Source of the DNA: Paenibacillus sp. FSL H8-0048
Lineage (GTDB): Bacteria > Bacillota > Bacilli > Paenibacillales > Paenibacillaceae
NCBI RefSeq assembly: GCF_038002825.1
Contig: NZ_JBBODF010000001.1
Span: 6,820,001-6,884,000, forward strand
Direction of reading: 5' to 3'
Length of the DNA: 64,000 bases
A model generated the notes under the pieces. That model ran no database searches, was not told the origin of the DNA, and saw only the letters and a list, made by a program, of their open reading frames with translations. Below are positions 1-9,725 of this stretch, piece after piece. A program made the position numbers and the translations under genes. Numbering within the stretch: position 1 is the first letter of the stretch; each line of letters begins with the position of its first letter.

Positions 1-1
1 C

Positions 2-457
2 TATAGGGTGAAAAGAGTCATGGAAGCAGCAGCCCTCCCCATGAGAATCAAGAAGACCCCGGAGGGCTATACGCTGGATACCGGTTCATTCGTCTACGAC
101 GTTATGCAATATCAGCAGGCGGGACAGATGCTGACAGGTCCGCGTCTGGAGGCAGAGCAGCTGGAGAAGCTCTTTGGCCTCTACCGGGGACCTTTGTTCC
201 AGGGGAAGCCATATGTATGGAAGATTTCCCTGGAAGAGAAATACCGTCTGATCTATGAGAAGCTCAGTCTCCGGCTGATTGGCGAGGCGGTATCAGGTGG
301 TTCCCTTCAGGCAGCGGAGGACCGGTTCTATGCCTGTCTGTTGGCCGATCCGCAGAATGAGGAGTTTTACCGCCAGCTGCTGCAGCTTTTTCCGGCTGAA
401 GACCAGCACCGGCGCATGCAGCAGATGTATACCCGGCTTAAGGAAGGCTATTCCTGA
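2..457 (+). CDS. C-terminal part of a BTAD-type transcriptional regulator (5' end outside window)
   Basis: The reading frame is open from the left edge, so the gene probably begins upstream; a GTG at 8 has no visible ribosome site. The last ~100 residues fit the helical bacterial transcriptional activator domain (BTAD, TPR-like): LYRGPLF, a WKISLEEKYRLIYEKL helix, an A-x4-FYACLLADPQNEEFYRQLL helix pair and a final helix with Y-TRLKEG. In Bacillales this domain usually sits at the C-terminus of a response regulator or SARP-like regulator, so the missing N-terminus may hold a receiver or winged-helix domain (inference). A strong terminator follows at 484-525, so it ends its own transcript. Confidence 0.6.
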   Translation, partial: YRVKRVMEAAALPMRIKKTPEGYTLDTGSFVYDVMQYQQAGQMLTGPRLEAEQLEKLFGLYRGPLFQGKPYVWKISLEEKYRLIYEKLSLRLIGEAVSGGSLQAAEDRFYACLLADPQNEEFYRQLLQLFPAEDQHRRMQQMYTRLKEGYS

Positions 458-483
458 CCGCAGCGAATATAAATCAACATAAG

Positions 484-525
484 GCAGAGCGTTCACGTGT
501 ACTCGTGTGCTCTGCTTCTTTTTTT
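484..525 (+). terminator. Rho-independent terminator of the BTAD regulator
   Basis: GCAGAGC (484-490) pairs with GCTCTGC (509-515), with a smaller CACG/CGTG stem inside the loop, followed by TTCTTTTTTT. Confidence 0.85.
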
Positions 526-561
526 GACTTTTTGTCCAATTTACCGACATTTTTCGATCAT

Positions 562-582
562 TTGTGAGAATTTTGTGAGAAT
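562..582 (+). promoter_or_regulatory. Direct repeat TTGTGAGAAT x2 upstream of the SLH protein gene
   Basis: Two identical 10-mers begin at 562 and 573, an 11-bp step (about one helical turn), about 60 bp before the start codon. This could be a tandem regulator site; no cognate regulator is known and no convincing -35/-10 pair was found. The 114-bp gap otherwise holds only the ribosome site. Confidence 0.35.
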
Positions 583-638
583 GATTTGGTTTTATAGAGA
601 TAAACATGCAAGTTAACCTACTAGAATGGAGTGAGACA

Positions 639-3600
639 ATGAAGCTTAAGAAGCTGCTGGCGCTGGTCATGGTGCCCACTATGCTGTTGTCTATGTTCCC
701 GGCAGCACCTGAATCAGCGTATGCAGATACAGCGGATTGGAGTGCCCGTGCCGCTTACGGCGGGGAAGGCGGAACAGAGCTTTTCCTGGGAGGCAAGTTC
801 ATTGAACTGGGCATAAGTAACTGGGGGAATTTCGGTACGATGGGCAATAAGCCCGCTAACTTCCGCGGCACGAATTCAAGACCGAATCTGGGGATGAGTG
901 CCGACCATGACGGCTATGGGACAGGTAAAGACCTGCCGGTCGATTATTATCTGCCGGGCACACCGGAAGAACGCTTCGCGGTAGGATACCAGAGCGAGGG
1001 AAATACATATGCGAAGTCCAATTCAGCTCTGATGAACGCCCACGATATGCCTACTAGAGTTGTAAATACCTCGCAGACGAATAAAGGGACTCTAAGTGCG
1101 ACTACGGTATCCACTTGGGCTGGCGCAATGGAGATTAAGCAAGTGATCAGCTTCAAAGAGGATCAGAAGTTCTACCGCAATGAGGTAACTATCACCAACC
1201 TGACGGGTAAAAAATGGGACGGGGCGCGGTATATGCGTACCATGGACCCGGATAACACAGTGGATCAGGGAGGAGCCTTTGTCACTTCCAATATGGTGAC
1301 TCACACTATCGAAGAGGATGGTGCCGCTGTAGTTAGAGCGAATACCACCGGAGATAATGATCCGCTCTACAAGGCCTTCAATTCAAGAGCGCCGATCTTC
1401 TTCTACTCCAGCAATCCGCGGGCGAAGGCCTCTGTCTTCGGGTTCAGCAACAGCAACCCTTATGCAGAAGCCGCTTATGACATCCCGGCGGCCAAGGACA
1501 AGGAAGTTGTAGCGGACACAGGAATTACCATCACCTGGGATTCAGGTGCGATGGCTGCCCGTGAGAGCAAGAAATTCACCTATTATACAAGTCTGGACGA
1601 GAGGGATTTCAGTGAGGTCATCTCGGAAATCGAGCTGGATGAGGAAGACAGTACAGATCTGACGGAGGCTAAGGCTAATGATGGAACGGTTACCGGCAAT
1701 CAGATGGTCAACATTGTCGGGGCCACCCTTGCAGATCCTATTGATGTGAGCCACATCCGTGTTAATAATCTGCCGGAAGGACTTGATTTTGACGTGACCC
1801 GGCTGAGTGATACCGAGCTTAACTTCACGCTGAAGGGTGCTGCCGCTAATCACGGCAAGGATGCGACTACGAACGATCTGTCCGTTACGGTCGATAAGGA
1901 GAATCTAATCGGGAACGCCTCCGGTCTGACGACCAAGACCTTCAGTGTAACCTTCAGAGACCCTGCGGTGCTCAGTCTGAATAAAGGCATTGTATCTGAA
2001 GCAGTCTACGGCTCAGGTGAGGTTACTGAGACGCTCGGTGTGAAGCTTACAGGCGGTAAATTCGCCGCACCAATTAATGCAGCCGATGTACAGGTGCATG
2101 GCCTGCCTGCCGGTCTCGGCACGAGCGTGACCAGAGTCTCCGACACCGAGCTGGAGCTCAAATTCACTGGTTCAGCAACAGTGACCAGCGATGTCTACGG
2201 CGCTTATGTAACCGTGGCATCCGGCAAGCTGACAGGAGCACCGGCAGAGCTGAGCTCGAACACCTTCAAATTCGACTTCATGGACAAAGAGCCTTATCTG
2301 GTGGTCAAGTCACCGCTGCTCTATGAGTCTGAGCTGAATGACGGCTCGATTGAGGGAGCCCTTGTACTGGAGCTGAAGAACGGTTCCTTCGACGATTCAG
2401 TGATCGAGGCCATTGAAGCGGTGAATTGGCCGCCGGGCTTGACGCCGGGTAAGGTTACCGTGGACAGTCCGAATCAGATTACGGTAGCTTTTGCCGGACA
2501 GGCAGCCAGCCATAAGTCCGCTGACAGCGTGGACAGGGCAGCAGTTACGGTGGCAGGAATTCCGTCAGGAACCTTCGCCATCCTCTTCCGCTCGCCTCCG
2601 GCAGCAATTGCGGTGTCTCCTGAAGTGATTCACGATGCTGGCGACGGGACAGCGGCAGAGAAGCTGACGGTTACCCTGCGTAATGGTGTATTCACCGAAG
2701 AGGTTACCGGTGGCGTTAACATCAACAATCTGCCGGAAGGTCTGGATTACAAGGTGGTCCGGATCAGCGACACTGTGCTGGAGATCCAGATCACCGGAGA
2801 AGCAGCCGGCAAGCTTGAGGCCTCGGCCTTTGCTTCAGTGACTGTAGATCCGTCCGTCATTGTAGACGGCGTCAAACCGGTGACCTCGAATAACTTTGAC
2901 CTGCAGCTTCCGGGCACAGTCTCTCTGGTGAACCGCGATGCAGCAGCCATCACCTGGGACACTATCCGGCAAGAGAATGTGGTGCAGAAGTCTGTTGTGT
3001 CAGAGCTGCTTTTACCGGAGACAGGTGCTCTCGGCAGCACGATTACCTGGACCTCCAGCAACGAGGCCGTTATTGGGCCGGACGGAACGGTAACACGCCC
3101 TGTATTTGCAGAGGGGGATCAGGAGGTTACTTTGACTGCAGTGCTGAAGAACGGAGATTCTGAACAGATCAAGACCTTCGTACTGGTAGTCAAAAAACAA
3201 GCCGGCACCGACAAACAATCGGTAACCGAAGATACAGACCTGCTGACTTGGGATACGATCCGCGAAGAGAATGTCAGCCAGGAATCAGTAACTTCCGATG
3301 TATACTTGCCGGTGGCCGGCGAGAATGGCAGCAGCATCGAATGGACTTCTTCAGATGAAGGGGTCATTACGAAGGATGGCAAGCTTCAGGCGCCTGCCTA
3401 CCTGGATGGCGACCGTACTGTTACCTTGACGGCGGTTATCACCAAGGGTGATGTAACAGAAACGAAAGAATTCGTACTCACCGCAGTCAAGCATCCGCTG
3501 ACGGATGAAGAGTCTGTGAAGGAGAGCCTCGAAGCGCTGACCTGGGACATGATCAGGGCAGGCAATGAGACACCGGAGCAGGTGAAGACGAAGCTGGACT

Positions 3601-6596
3601 TGATGACACAAGGCCGCTATGACAGCGCGATTACCTGGACCTCCACGGAGCCGTCCGTAGTGGGTACAGACGGTACAGTGAACCGTCCCGGCTCGGGTAT
3701 TGGGGACCGTAAGGTGATCCTTACTGCAACCATTACTAAAGGCAATGTCACCGTGACCAAAGAATTCGCTGTAACGGTCAAGGAGAAGCGTGAAGGCCTT
3801 GATGCTCAGCTTGATGAAGCTGCCCAGCTCCTGGCTATCGGGTATCAAGGACAGGATACCGCGAAGAGCGTAACGCAAGCGATCACACTGATCTCGAAGG
3901 GGTACTACGATTCCGACGTCGTATGGACAAGCCACCGCAGCGATATTGTCAGCAGCGCAGGCGAAGTGCAGCGTCCGCTGAAGGATACAGTAGTCCGGCT
4001 GACGGCGCGTGTGGCGAAGGAAGGTTTTTTCCGGGAGAAGGATTTCTACATTACTGTTAAAGGAACCAGCCCGGTCAATCTTCCTCAGGATGAATTGAAT
4101 ATTGCCATCACTTATGCTCCGGGAGATTCAGAGGAGTCGGTGACCCGGAATCTGTTCCTGCCGAAGACAGGAGAGACCGGATCGGTGCTGACCTGGACCT
4201 CCAGCAATCCGGATGTTGTTACGAATACCGGACGGGTTAAGCGGCCGGGACCGGATGAACAGGATGTGACAGTAAAGCTTAGCGTGAAGCTGGCCGACCC
4301 TGACCGTCCGGGCGAGACCCTGGTTAAGACCTTTACGATTGTTGTCAAAAAGCTCAGTGACCAGGAAGCCGCAGAGGATGCGGCAAGAAGCACCGGAATC
4401 AACACGGCGGCCACCTTCGCTCCCGGGGATACGTGGGAGAGTGTCACCGAAGCCTTCGTACTGCTGCAAACCGGCAAATACGATACGAAGATTACCTGGG
4501 CTTCGAGTGAAGTTTCGGTCATCGCTGTCCAGCAGAATGCGGACCAGGCCAAGGGCAATGTAACTCTTCCGGTCCAGGATACGAATGTCATTCTGACCGC
4601 AACCTTCACCCGGGGCGGCAAGAGTGCAGTGAAGAATTATCTGCTGATCGTTAAGGCACAAGGCGTGACCAAGGAAGGCACTGTCCGTCAGCCGACCTCC
4701 AGACAGGCTGGCTTGTCTACTCCGAATGATGGAAGTCCGCTTCAGCAGGGCGTAACGATTCTTAGAACGAATCTGTCAAACGGAACGAAGATCGATACGA
4801 TTGTGATTGATGAGAATGAAATGTATAACCTGGTGGAAGGCGTGAATCCAAATGACCCGGATGCAGCCAACCGGAAGGTAACCATTAATCATGTGGATGA
4901 TTCCGCAGCACAGGCGGATGAGATTGCAGTGGAGATTCCTTCCGGCGCGGTATCGGTTCTGGCCGGACGCAAGGCTTCACTGGATATTGTCACAGCACTG
5001 GGTTCCATCCGTCTGGATGCAGCCAGCCTGGAGCAGCTCGAAGCAACTGCTACAGACCTGTACTTCCGGGTTGTACCGGTGCAGGATATGCTGGAGCAGC
5101 TCAAGGTTCAGAGCAATGCGATCCTAAGCGGTGTCTCCAAGCTGGCGCTGACCAGCGACAAGACGCTTCAGACGCTTGGAGCGCCAAGAGAGATTGAAGC
5201 CAACTACAGCAAGATCAATACCAAGATTCTGCTGCCGCTGTATGAAATCGCAGGCGACATTCCGCTGCAAAGCTCAGGGGCGCGTGATGCCTTCCTGAAC
5301 AGCTTGCGGGTATACGTTGAACACAGCGACGGCGAAATTGCCGTCTACACTCCAGAGATCGTGTACAATACCAGCGGTGAGCCTGTAGCGCTGGAGATTC
5401 AGATTAACAAGTTCAGCACCTTCCAGATTGTGCGGATTACAGATAAGAGTCCTGAGCCTGCGCCGGCCGCAACACCTAAGCCGACAGCTACACCGGCTCC
5501 GCAAGCAACCGGTACTGGCGTTCCGGCACGCAGCGAAGAGCTTACTGCCGGCAGCCTGAAGGAATTGCAGAACAAAGGCGGCGAGATTGTCGTTGAGTCT
5601 GATCTGGGTACAGCGAGTCTGGCTGCCGCAGGTCTGAATCTGGCAGAGATCAGCAAGCAGTTCGGTCTTACGAATGTGAATACAGATGACATCGTCATCT
5701 ATACTGAACTGGCCGCATCTGCTCCTGGAAGCCTGGACGCTTTCAAGCTTGCTGCCGGCAAGCAGAATGTACAGCCCGGCAGCCTTCTTGCGAACTTCTC
5801 CGTTAAGGCGAAGTACCAGGGGCAGACTGTGACAATAAACAACCACGGCTGGGTGAAATATACGCTGCCGGTTCCGGCAGATATGAAGATTACGACCGGT
5901 GTACTCTACCGGGATGGTAAAATCTATCACCAGCCTACCTATGTAACCATTAAAGACGGACGTTATTACGCTACGATTAACAGCCTGGAGAACGGCGATT
6001 TCGGTCTGATCTGGAATCCGCTGGAATTCCTGGATGTGGCGAAGCACTGGAGCAAGGCGGATGTGAATGACATGGGCTCAAGACTCGTGGCCAGCGGCAC
6101 GAAGCCAGAAGTCTTTGAACCGCAGCGGAATATCACCCGGGCTGAATTCACAGCGATGCTGGCCAGAGCGCTCGGTATTGTCACCCATGATGAGCGGCTG
6201 GTTACATTCAGCGATGTCTCCGCAGGCGGATGGTATGGGCTGGAGCTTCAGGTTGCGACCCGGAACGGCCTGATCACCGGCTATCCGGACGGAACCTTCA
6301 GACCGGACAATAACATCTCCAGACAGGAAGCGATGGCAATTGTCAGCAGAGCGATTAGTATTACAGAGCTGAAGTCTTCGCGCAGCGAAGAGCAGGCTCA
6401 GCAGCTGCTGAAGTCCTTCACCGATTCTGCATCCGTAGCGGGCTGGGCGATTGCTAATGTGAAACAGAATCTATCAGCGGGCATTATTCTGGGCAGAGAC
6501 GAGCAGCGTCTTGCACCTAAAGAGAATATTACGCGTGCCGAGGCATCGGCGGCGATCCGCAGACTGCTGATTCAATCCAATCTGATTAATCCGTAA
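639..6596 (+). CDS. Giant secreted multidomain surface protein with Ig-like repeats and three C-terminal SLH domains
   Basis: A 1985-residue exported protein. The ATG at 639 is preferred over an in-frame ATG at 606 because GGAGTGAG (628-635) lies just upstream and the product then begins with a normal signal peptide, cut after AYA near residue 29. A beta-rich N-terminal region of unknown family is followed by four copies of a roughly 100-residue domain, each with a 'NLPEGL...V-R-SDTxLE' core. From about residue 770 come six atrophied bacterial Ig-like repeats ('TWDTIR-EN...ITWTSS...G-V-RP...V-LTA'). A Pro/Thr-rich linker (PAATPKPTATPAPQ) precedes a further beta domain. The last ~190 residues are three SLH domains (FLDVAKHW, FSDVSAGGWY with GYPDGTFRPDNNISRQE, FTDSASVAGW), which in Bacillales anchor proteins to pyruvylated secondary wall polymer. 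No catalytic motif was recognised; an adhesive or structural role is inferred. Confidence 0.9.
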   Translation: MKLKKLLALVMVPTMLLSMFPAAPESAYADTADWSARAAYGGEGGTELFLGGKFIELGISNWGNFGTMGNKPANFRGTNSRPNLGMSADHDGYGTGKDLPVDYYLPGTPEERFAVGYQSEGNTYAKSNSALMNAHDMPTRVVNTSQTNKGTLSATTVSTWAGAMEIKQVISFKEDQKFYRNEVTITNLTGKKWDGARYMRTMDPDNTVDQGGAFVTSNMVTHTIEEDGAAVVRANTTGDNDPLYKAFNSRAPIFFYSSNPRAKASVFGFSNSNPYAEAAYDIPAAKDKEVVADTGITITWDSGAMAARESKKFTYYTSLDERDFSEVISEIELDEEDSTDLTEAKANDGTVTGNQMVNIVGATLADPIDVSHIRVNNLPEGLDFDVTRLSDTELNFTLKGAAANHGKDATTNDLSVTVDKENLIGNASGLTTKTFSVTFRDPAVLSLNKGIVSEAVYGSGEVTETLGVKLTGGKFAAPINAADVQVHGLPAGLGTSVTRVSDTELELKFTGSATVTSDVYGAYVTVASGKLTGAPAELSSNTFKFDFMDKEPYLVVKSPLLYESELNDGSIEGALVLELKNGSFDDSVIEAIEAVNWPPGLTPGKVTVDSPNQITVAFAGQAASHKSADSVDRAAVTVAGIPSGTFAILFRSPPAAIAVSPEVIHDAGDGTAAEKLTVTLRNGVFTEEVTGGVNINNLPEGLDYKVVRISDTVLEIQITGEAAGKLEASAFASVTVDPSVIVDGVKPVTSNNFDLQLPGTVSLVNRDAAAITWDTIRQENVVQKSVVSELLLPETGALGSTITWTSSNEAVIGPDGTVTRPVFAEGDQEVTLTAVLKNGDSEQIKTFVLVVKKQAGTDKQSVTEDTDLLTWDTIREENVSQESVTSDVYLPVAGENGSSIEWTSSDEGVITKDGKLQAPAYLDGDRTVTLTAVITKGDVTETKEFVLTAVKHPLTDEESVKESLEALTWDMIRAGNETPEQVKTKLDLMTQGRYDSAITWTSTEPSVVGTDGTVNRPGSGIGDRKVILTATITKGNVTVTKEFAVTVKEKREGLDAQLDEAAQLLAIGYQGQDTAKSVTQAITLISKGYYDSDVVWTSHRSDIVSSAGEVQRPLKDTVVRLTARVAKEGFFREKDFYITVKGTSPVNLPQDELNIAITYAPGDSEESVTRNLFLPKTGETGSVLTWTSSNPDVVTNTGRVKRPGPDEQDVTVKLSVKLADPDRPGETLVKTFTIVVKKLSDQEAAEDAARSTGINTAATFAPGDTWESVTEAFVLLQTGKYDTKITWASSEVSVIAVQQNADQAKGNVTLPVQDTNVILTATFTRGGKSAVKNYLLIVKAQGVTKEGTVRQPTSRQAGLSTPNDGSPLQQGVTILRTNLSNGTKIDTIVIDENEMYNLVEGVNPNDPDAANRKVTINHVDDSAAQADEIAVEIPSGAVSVLAGRKASLDIVTALGSIRLDAASLEQLEATATDLYFRVVPVQDMLEQLKVQSNAILSGVSKLALTSDKTLQTLGAPREIEANYSKINTKILLPLYEIAGDIPLQSSGARDAFLNSLRVYVEHSDGEIAVYTPEIVYNTSGEPVALEIQINKFSTFQIVRITDKSPEPAPAATPKPTATPAPQATGTGVPARSEELTAGSLKELQNKGGEIVVESDLGTASLAAAGLNLAEISKQFGLTNVNTDDIVIYTELAASAPGSLDAFKLAAGKQNVQPGSLLANFSVKAKYQGQTVTINNHGWVKYTLPVPADMKITTGVLYRDGKIYHQPTYVTIKDGRYYATINSLENGDFGLIWNPLEFLDVAKHWSKADVNDMGSRLVASGTKPEVFEPQRNITRAEFTAMLARALGIVTHDERLVTFSDVSAGGWYGLELQVATRNGLITGYPDGTFRPDNNISRQEAMAIVSRAISITELKSSRSEEQAQQLLKSFTDSASVAGWAIANVKQNLSAGIILGRDEQRLAPKENITRAEASAAIRRLLIQSNLINP

Positions 6597-6866
6597 GTAT
6601 AAGCATCGCATAAGTACTATATGAGCAAGATTAAGGTCGTCCCTCATGTCAGACTCATGGCTGGGGGGCGGCTTTTTGCTGTGCGGAGAAGGTCTGTTAT
6701 TAAAAATCCGCAAAAAATGACCATTCGCTCAAGCAAAATGGCGAGCAAACGGTGTTTATTTCCAGTAGAATCGGTGAGAGGCGGAAGTTGTACATTTTTT
6801 CGGGGGAAATCCTTTAGTCTGCGCATAGGAAAGCTTAATCCGGGCTTGTACAATAACACTAGCGAT

Positions 6867-6880
6867 TGTAAACGCTTGCT
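6867..6880 (+). promoter_or_regulatory. Catabolite-responsive element (cre) upstream of the GH43 pair
   Basis: TGTAAACGCTTGCT matches the CcpA consensus TGWAARCGYTWNCW at every position and lies 22 bp before the GH43 start. CcpA-mediated glucose repression of the pair is inferred. The rest of the 6597-6898 gap shows only a weak GC-rich hairpin near 6632-6675. Confidence 0.75.
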
Positions 6881-6901
6881 TTCATTCCAGAGGAGGGTAT
6901 G

Positions 6902-8422
6902 ATGCATTCCATGAACGTGCGGAATCCCGTGATTGCCGGGTATTATCCGGACCCCAGTGTGGTCCGTGTGAATGAAGATTTTTATCTGATTAACAGTACC
7001 TTTGAATATTTTCCGGGTGTGCCTATCTTCCATAGCAGGGATCTGACCGGCTGGACCCCGATAGGGCATGTGCTGACCCGCCAGTCCCAGCTGGATCTGC
7101 GGACCACCAAGAGCTCGTCAGGCATCTACGCCGCTACCATCCGCTATCATGCCGGGCGTTTCTACATGATTACTACAGATGTCAGAGGCATCGGCAATTT
7201 CTATGTGACTGCGGACAAGCCCGAGGGTCCCTGGTCTGATCCGATTCTGCTGCCGCACGGAGGCATTGATCCGTCTCTGTTCTTCGATGATGACGGGCGC
7301 GCCTATGTCACGGTACAGAATGGTGCAGGGTATGAATCGCATATTATTCAGTACGAGATTGATCCGTTGTCCGGCGAAGTACTGTCGGAGCCGGTCAACA
7401 TCTGGAGCGGGGATGACGGCCCATGGGTCGAAGGTCCGCATCTGTACAAGATCAAGGGCGTCTACTATCTGATGACCGCCTCCGGCGGCACGGCGGGTGA
7501 TCACCGGGAGATTATTGCCCGCAGCAGCCACCCATACGGCCCGTTCGAGGACAAGCCGGAGCCGATCCTGACCCACCGGGGACTGAAGAACCATCCGGTT
7601 CAATGCCTTGGGCATGCCGATCTGGTAGAGGATACATCCGGTCAGTGGTGGGCGGTCTTCCTGGGCATGCGTCCTGTAGATGGCCGGTATTCCCCGCTGG
7701 GCCGGGAGACCTTCCTGGCTCCGGTCACCTGGACAGAGGACGGCTGGCCGATGATTGACAATAATGAAGGCACCGTTATAGCCGCTGACGAGTCCAGCCT
7801 GGAGGACCAGGTGCGGCGCTTTACGCCAGAGGACGGCTTCGGGCCGGAGTGGGCCTTCCTCCGCGCTTATGAAGCGGAGCGTTATTCCTGGACCGAGCGC
7901 ACAGGAAGCCTCGCTATGCGCGGGAATGCTTACACGCTGGACGATGAAGCACCGGCTGTGTTCGCATGCCTACGCCAGCAGCATCACCGGATGGAGCTGG
8001 GCATGAGCCTTGACTTCACACCGGTGATCGAAGGCGAGCATGCCGGACTGGCCGCGCGGCTCAATAACCGGGGCTATCTCTTCTGGGGACTGGCCTTGCG
8101 CAGCGGCCGCCGGGTGATGGAGCTTGTAGTGAAGAACGGTGAGGAGCGGCAGGTTCACCAGTACGAGGTAAGCGGTCAAGGTCCCGTTCAGCTTCGTCTG
8201 CGCTGTGATGGTCATTACTACCACTGCTCCTATTCGGCAGACGGGGTCTCCTGGCATGAAGTACCGGAGACAGTTCATGTATCGGTCCTGTCTCCGGAAG
8301 TCAACGGCGGCTTCACTGGTGTCTGCCTTGGTGTACATGCCTCGGGCAACGGCACTGAGGATGCCAGCCCTGCTTATTATGAAGGATTCTATTATTCCAA
8401 TATCAAAGGAGATGCCTTATGA
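6902..8422 (+). CDS. GH43 beta-xylosidase/alpha-L-arabinofuranosidase, cytoplasmic
   Basis: A five-bladed propeller GH43 enzyme without signal peptide, so it should act on imported xylo- or arabino-oligosaccharides. The three catalytic carboxylates are visible: Asp17 in YYPDPSVV (base), Asp123 in GGIDPSLF (pKa modulator) and Glu177 in WVEGPHLYK (acid). Residues ~310-500 form the beta-sandwich typical of XynB-type GH43 proteins. ATGs lie at 6899, 6902 and 6911; AGGAGGG (6891-6897) is best spaced for 6902. The stop overlaps the next start (ATGA), so the two GH43 genes are translationally coupled. Xylan versus arabinan specificity cannot be told from sequence alone. Confidence 0.85.
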   Translation: MHSMNVRNPVIAGYYPDPSVVRVNEDFYLINSTFEYFPGVPIFHSRDLTGWTPIGHVLTRQSQLDLRTTKSSSGIYAATIRYHAGRFYMITTDVRGIGNFYVTADKPEGPWSDPILLPHGGIDPSLFFDDDGRAYVTVQNGAGYESHIIQYEIDPLSGEVLSEPVNIWSGDDGPWVEGPHLYKIKGVYYLMTASGGTAGDHREIIARSSHPYGPFEDKPEPILTHRGLKNHPVQCLGHADLVEDTSGQWWAVFLGMRPVDGRYSPLGRETFLAPVTWTEDGWPMIDNNEGTVIAADESSLEDQVRRFTPEDGFGPEWAFLRAYEAERYSWTERTGSLAMRGNAYTLDDEAPAVFACLRQQHHRMELGMSLDFTPVIEGEHAGLAARLNNRGYLFWGLALRSGRRVMELVVKNGEERQVHQYEVSGQGPVQLRLRCDGHYYHCSYSADGVSWHEVPETVHVSVLSPEVNGGFTGVCLGVHASGNGTEDASPAYYEGFYYSNIKGDAL

Positions 8423-9414
8423 ATCAGCAACAACCCCCTAAGCCTAATCAACCGATTGTAACTCACATCTATACCGCGGACCCGTCCGCCCATGTCTATG
8501 AAGGCAAAATCTATATCTATCCTTCCCACGATCTGGATCATGACGAGCCGAGCAATGATAACGGCGACCAGTACAAGATGGAAGATTATCATGTCCTCTC
8601 GATGGACAGCTTCGATTCCCCGGTAGTCGATCATGGTGAAGCGCTGCATCTGAGAGATATTCCCTGGGCTTCCAAGCAGCTCTGGGCACCGGATGCCGCT
8701 TATAAGAACAACACTTACTATCTGTTCTTCCCGGCCCGTGACCATGACGGCATCTTCCGCCTGGGAGTGGCTACGTCGGAGTCCCCGGCAGGCCCGTTCA
8801 CGCCGCAGCCGAATTATATGGAAGGCAGCTTCAGTATTGACCCGGCCGTGCTGGTGGATGACGACAACCAGTCGTATATCTACTTCGGCGGACTCTGGGG
8901 CGGCCAGCTGGAGAAGTGGCAGACCGGCAGCTTCGTAGCGGATGCGGAAGGACCGGCGCTGGACCAGCCTGCACTTGGACCGCAGGTTGCTCTGCTTAGC
9001 GACGACATGCTGTCCTTCCAGGGCAAGCCTGCCGAGATCTCCATTGTCGATGAAGACGGGAATCCGATCCTCGCTGGAGATGAAGAGCGCAGATATTTTG
9101 AAGGCCCATGGATGCACAAATATAACGGCGATTACTACCTGTCTTACTCTACAGGAACCACGCATAAGCTCGTGTATGCGGTCGGCAAGAACCCGATGGG
9201 ACCGTTCACGTTCAAGGGCGAGATTCTCTCTCCCGTTATTGGCTGGACAACTCACCACTCCATCGTGCAGGTTGAAGACAAATGGTATCTGTTCTACCAC
9301 GACAGCTCCCTGTCCGAAGGCGTCAACCATAAGCGCTGCGTGAAGTACACCGAGCTGAAGTACAACGCCGACGGAACGATCCAGAAGATCAATCCTTATC
9401 CGGATGCGGAGTAA
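8419..9414 (+). CDS. GH43 family glycosidase, second gene of the pair
   Basis: 331 residues, a single GH43 propeller domain without signal peptide or accessory domain. Catalytic Asp21 (YTADPSAHV), Asp141 (FSIDPAVLV) and Glu228 (YFEGPWMHK) are all present. The start ATG overlaps the TGA of the upstream GH43. The N-terminal 'YTADPSAHVYEGKIYIYPSHD' region resembles arabinoxylan arabinofuranohydrolase-like GH43 members. With its neighbour it probably strips arabinose and xylose from imported oligosaccharides. A terminator follows at 9470. Confidence 0.85.
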   Translation: MNQQQPPKPNQPIVTHIYTADPSAHVYEGKIYIYPSHDLDHDEPSNDNGDQYKMEDYHVLSMDSFDSPVVDHGEALHLRDIPWASKQLWAPDAAYKNNTYYLFFPARDHDGIFRLGVATSESPAGPFTPQPNYMEGSFSIDPAVLVDDDNQSYIYFGGLWGGQLEKWQTGSFVADAEGPALDQPALGPQVALLSDDMLSFQGKPAEISIVDEDGNPILAGDEERRYFEGPWMHKYNGDYYLSYSTGTTHKLVYAVGKNPMGPFTFKGEILSPVIGWTTHHSIVQVEDKWYLFYHDSSLSEGVNHKRCVKYTELKYNADGTIQKINPYPDAE

Positions 9415-9469
9415 GCTGGCGGATAGATTAGCAGAGCAGATAAGGATAATAGATGAGGCGTAAAATGAG

Positions 9470-9495
9470 GCAGCTCCTGACGGGGCTGCTTTTTT
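9470..9495 (+). terminator. Terminator of the GH43 operon
   Basis: GCAGCTCC (9470-9477), loop TGAC, GGGGCTGC (9482-9489), then TTTTTT. Confidence 0.85.
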
Positions 9496-9676
9496 GGCGT
9501 GGCAAGGGTGCGTGTGGGCGGAATGTGTGCGAAAAACCGACTACATTTGACAGGCACGGGGTGTGTGAGCCGAATGTAATCGGAAAACCGATTACATTTT
9601 GCACGTGCAGGTAGCGTCAAGAAGTTTGTGTAAGAGAGTAGAAGTACCTCCCCGGGGTTACGGGTTGGGGTGTAGT

Positions 9677-9713
9677 GTTTCTGGGGGGAGGGGGAACCCC
9701 GACCCCCAGAAAC
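9677..9713. repeat. 11-bp perfect inverted repeat inside the IS256 element
   Basis: GTTTCTGGGGG (9677-9687) and CCCCCAGAAAC (9703-9713) surround a loop that contains GGGGAACCCC. It lies just downstream of the transposase stop and may be its terminator or insulate the element; there is no T-tract. Confidence 0.55.
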
Positions 9714-9725
9714 TGGATTTCTCTG

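Noticed and set aside
606..638. ATG at 606 as start of the SLH protein
   Set aside because: No ribosome site, and it would place 11 residues before the signal peptide; ATG 639 has GGAGTGAG.
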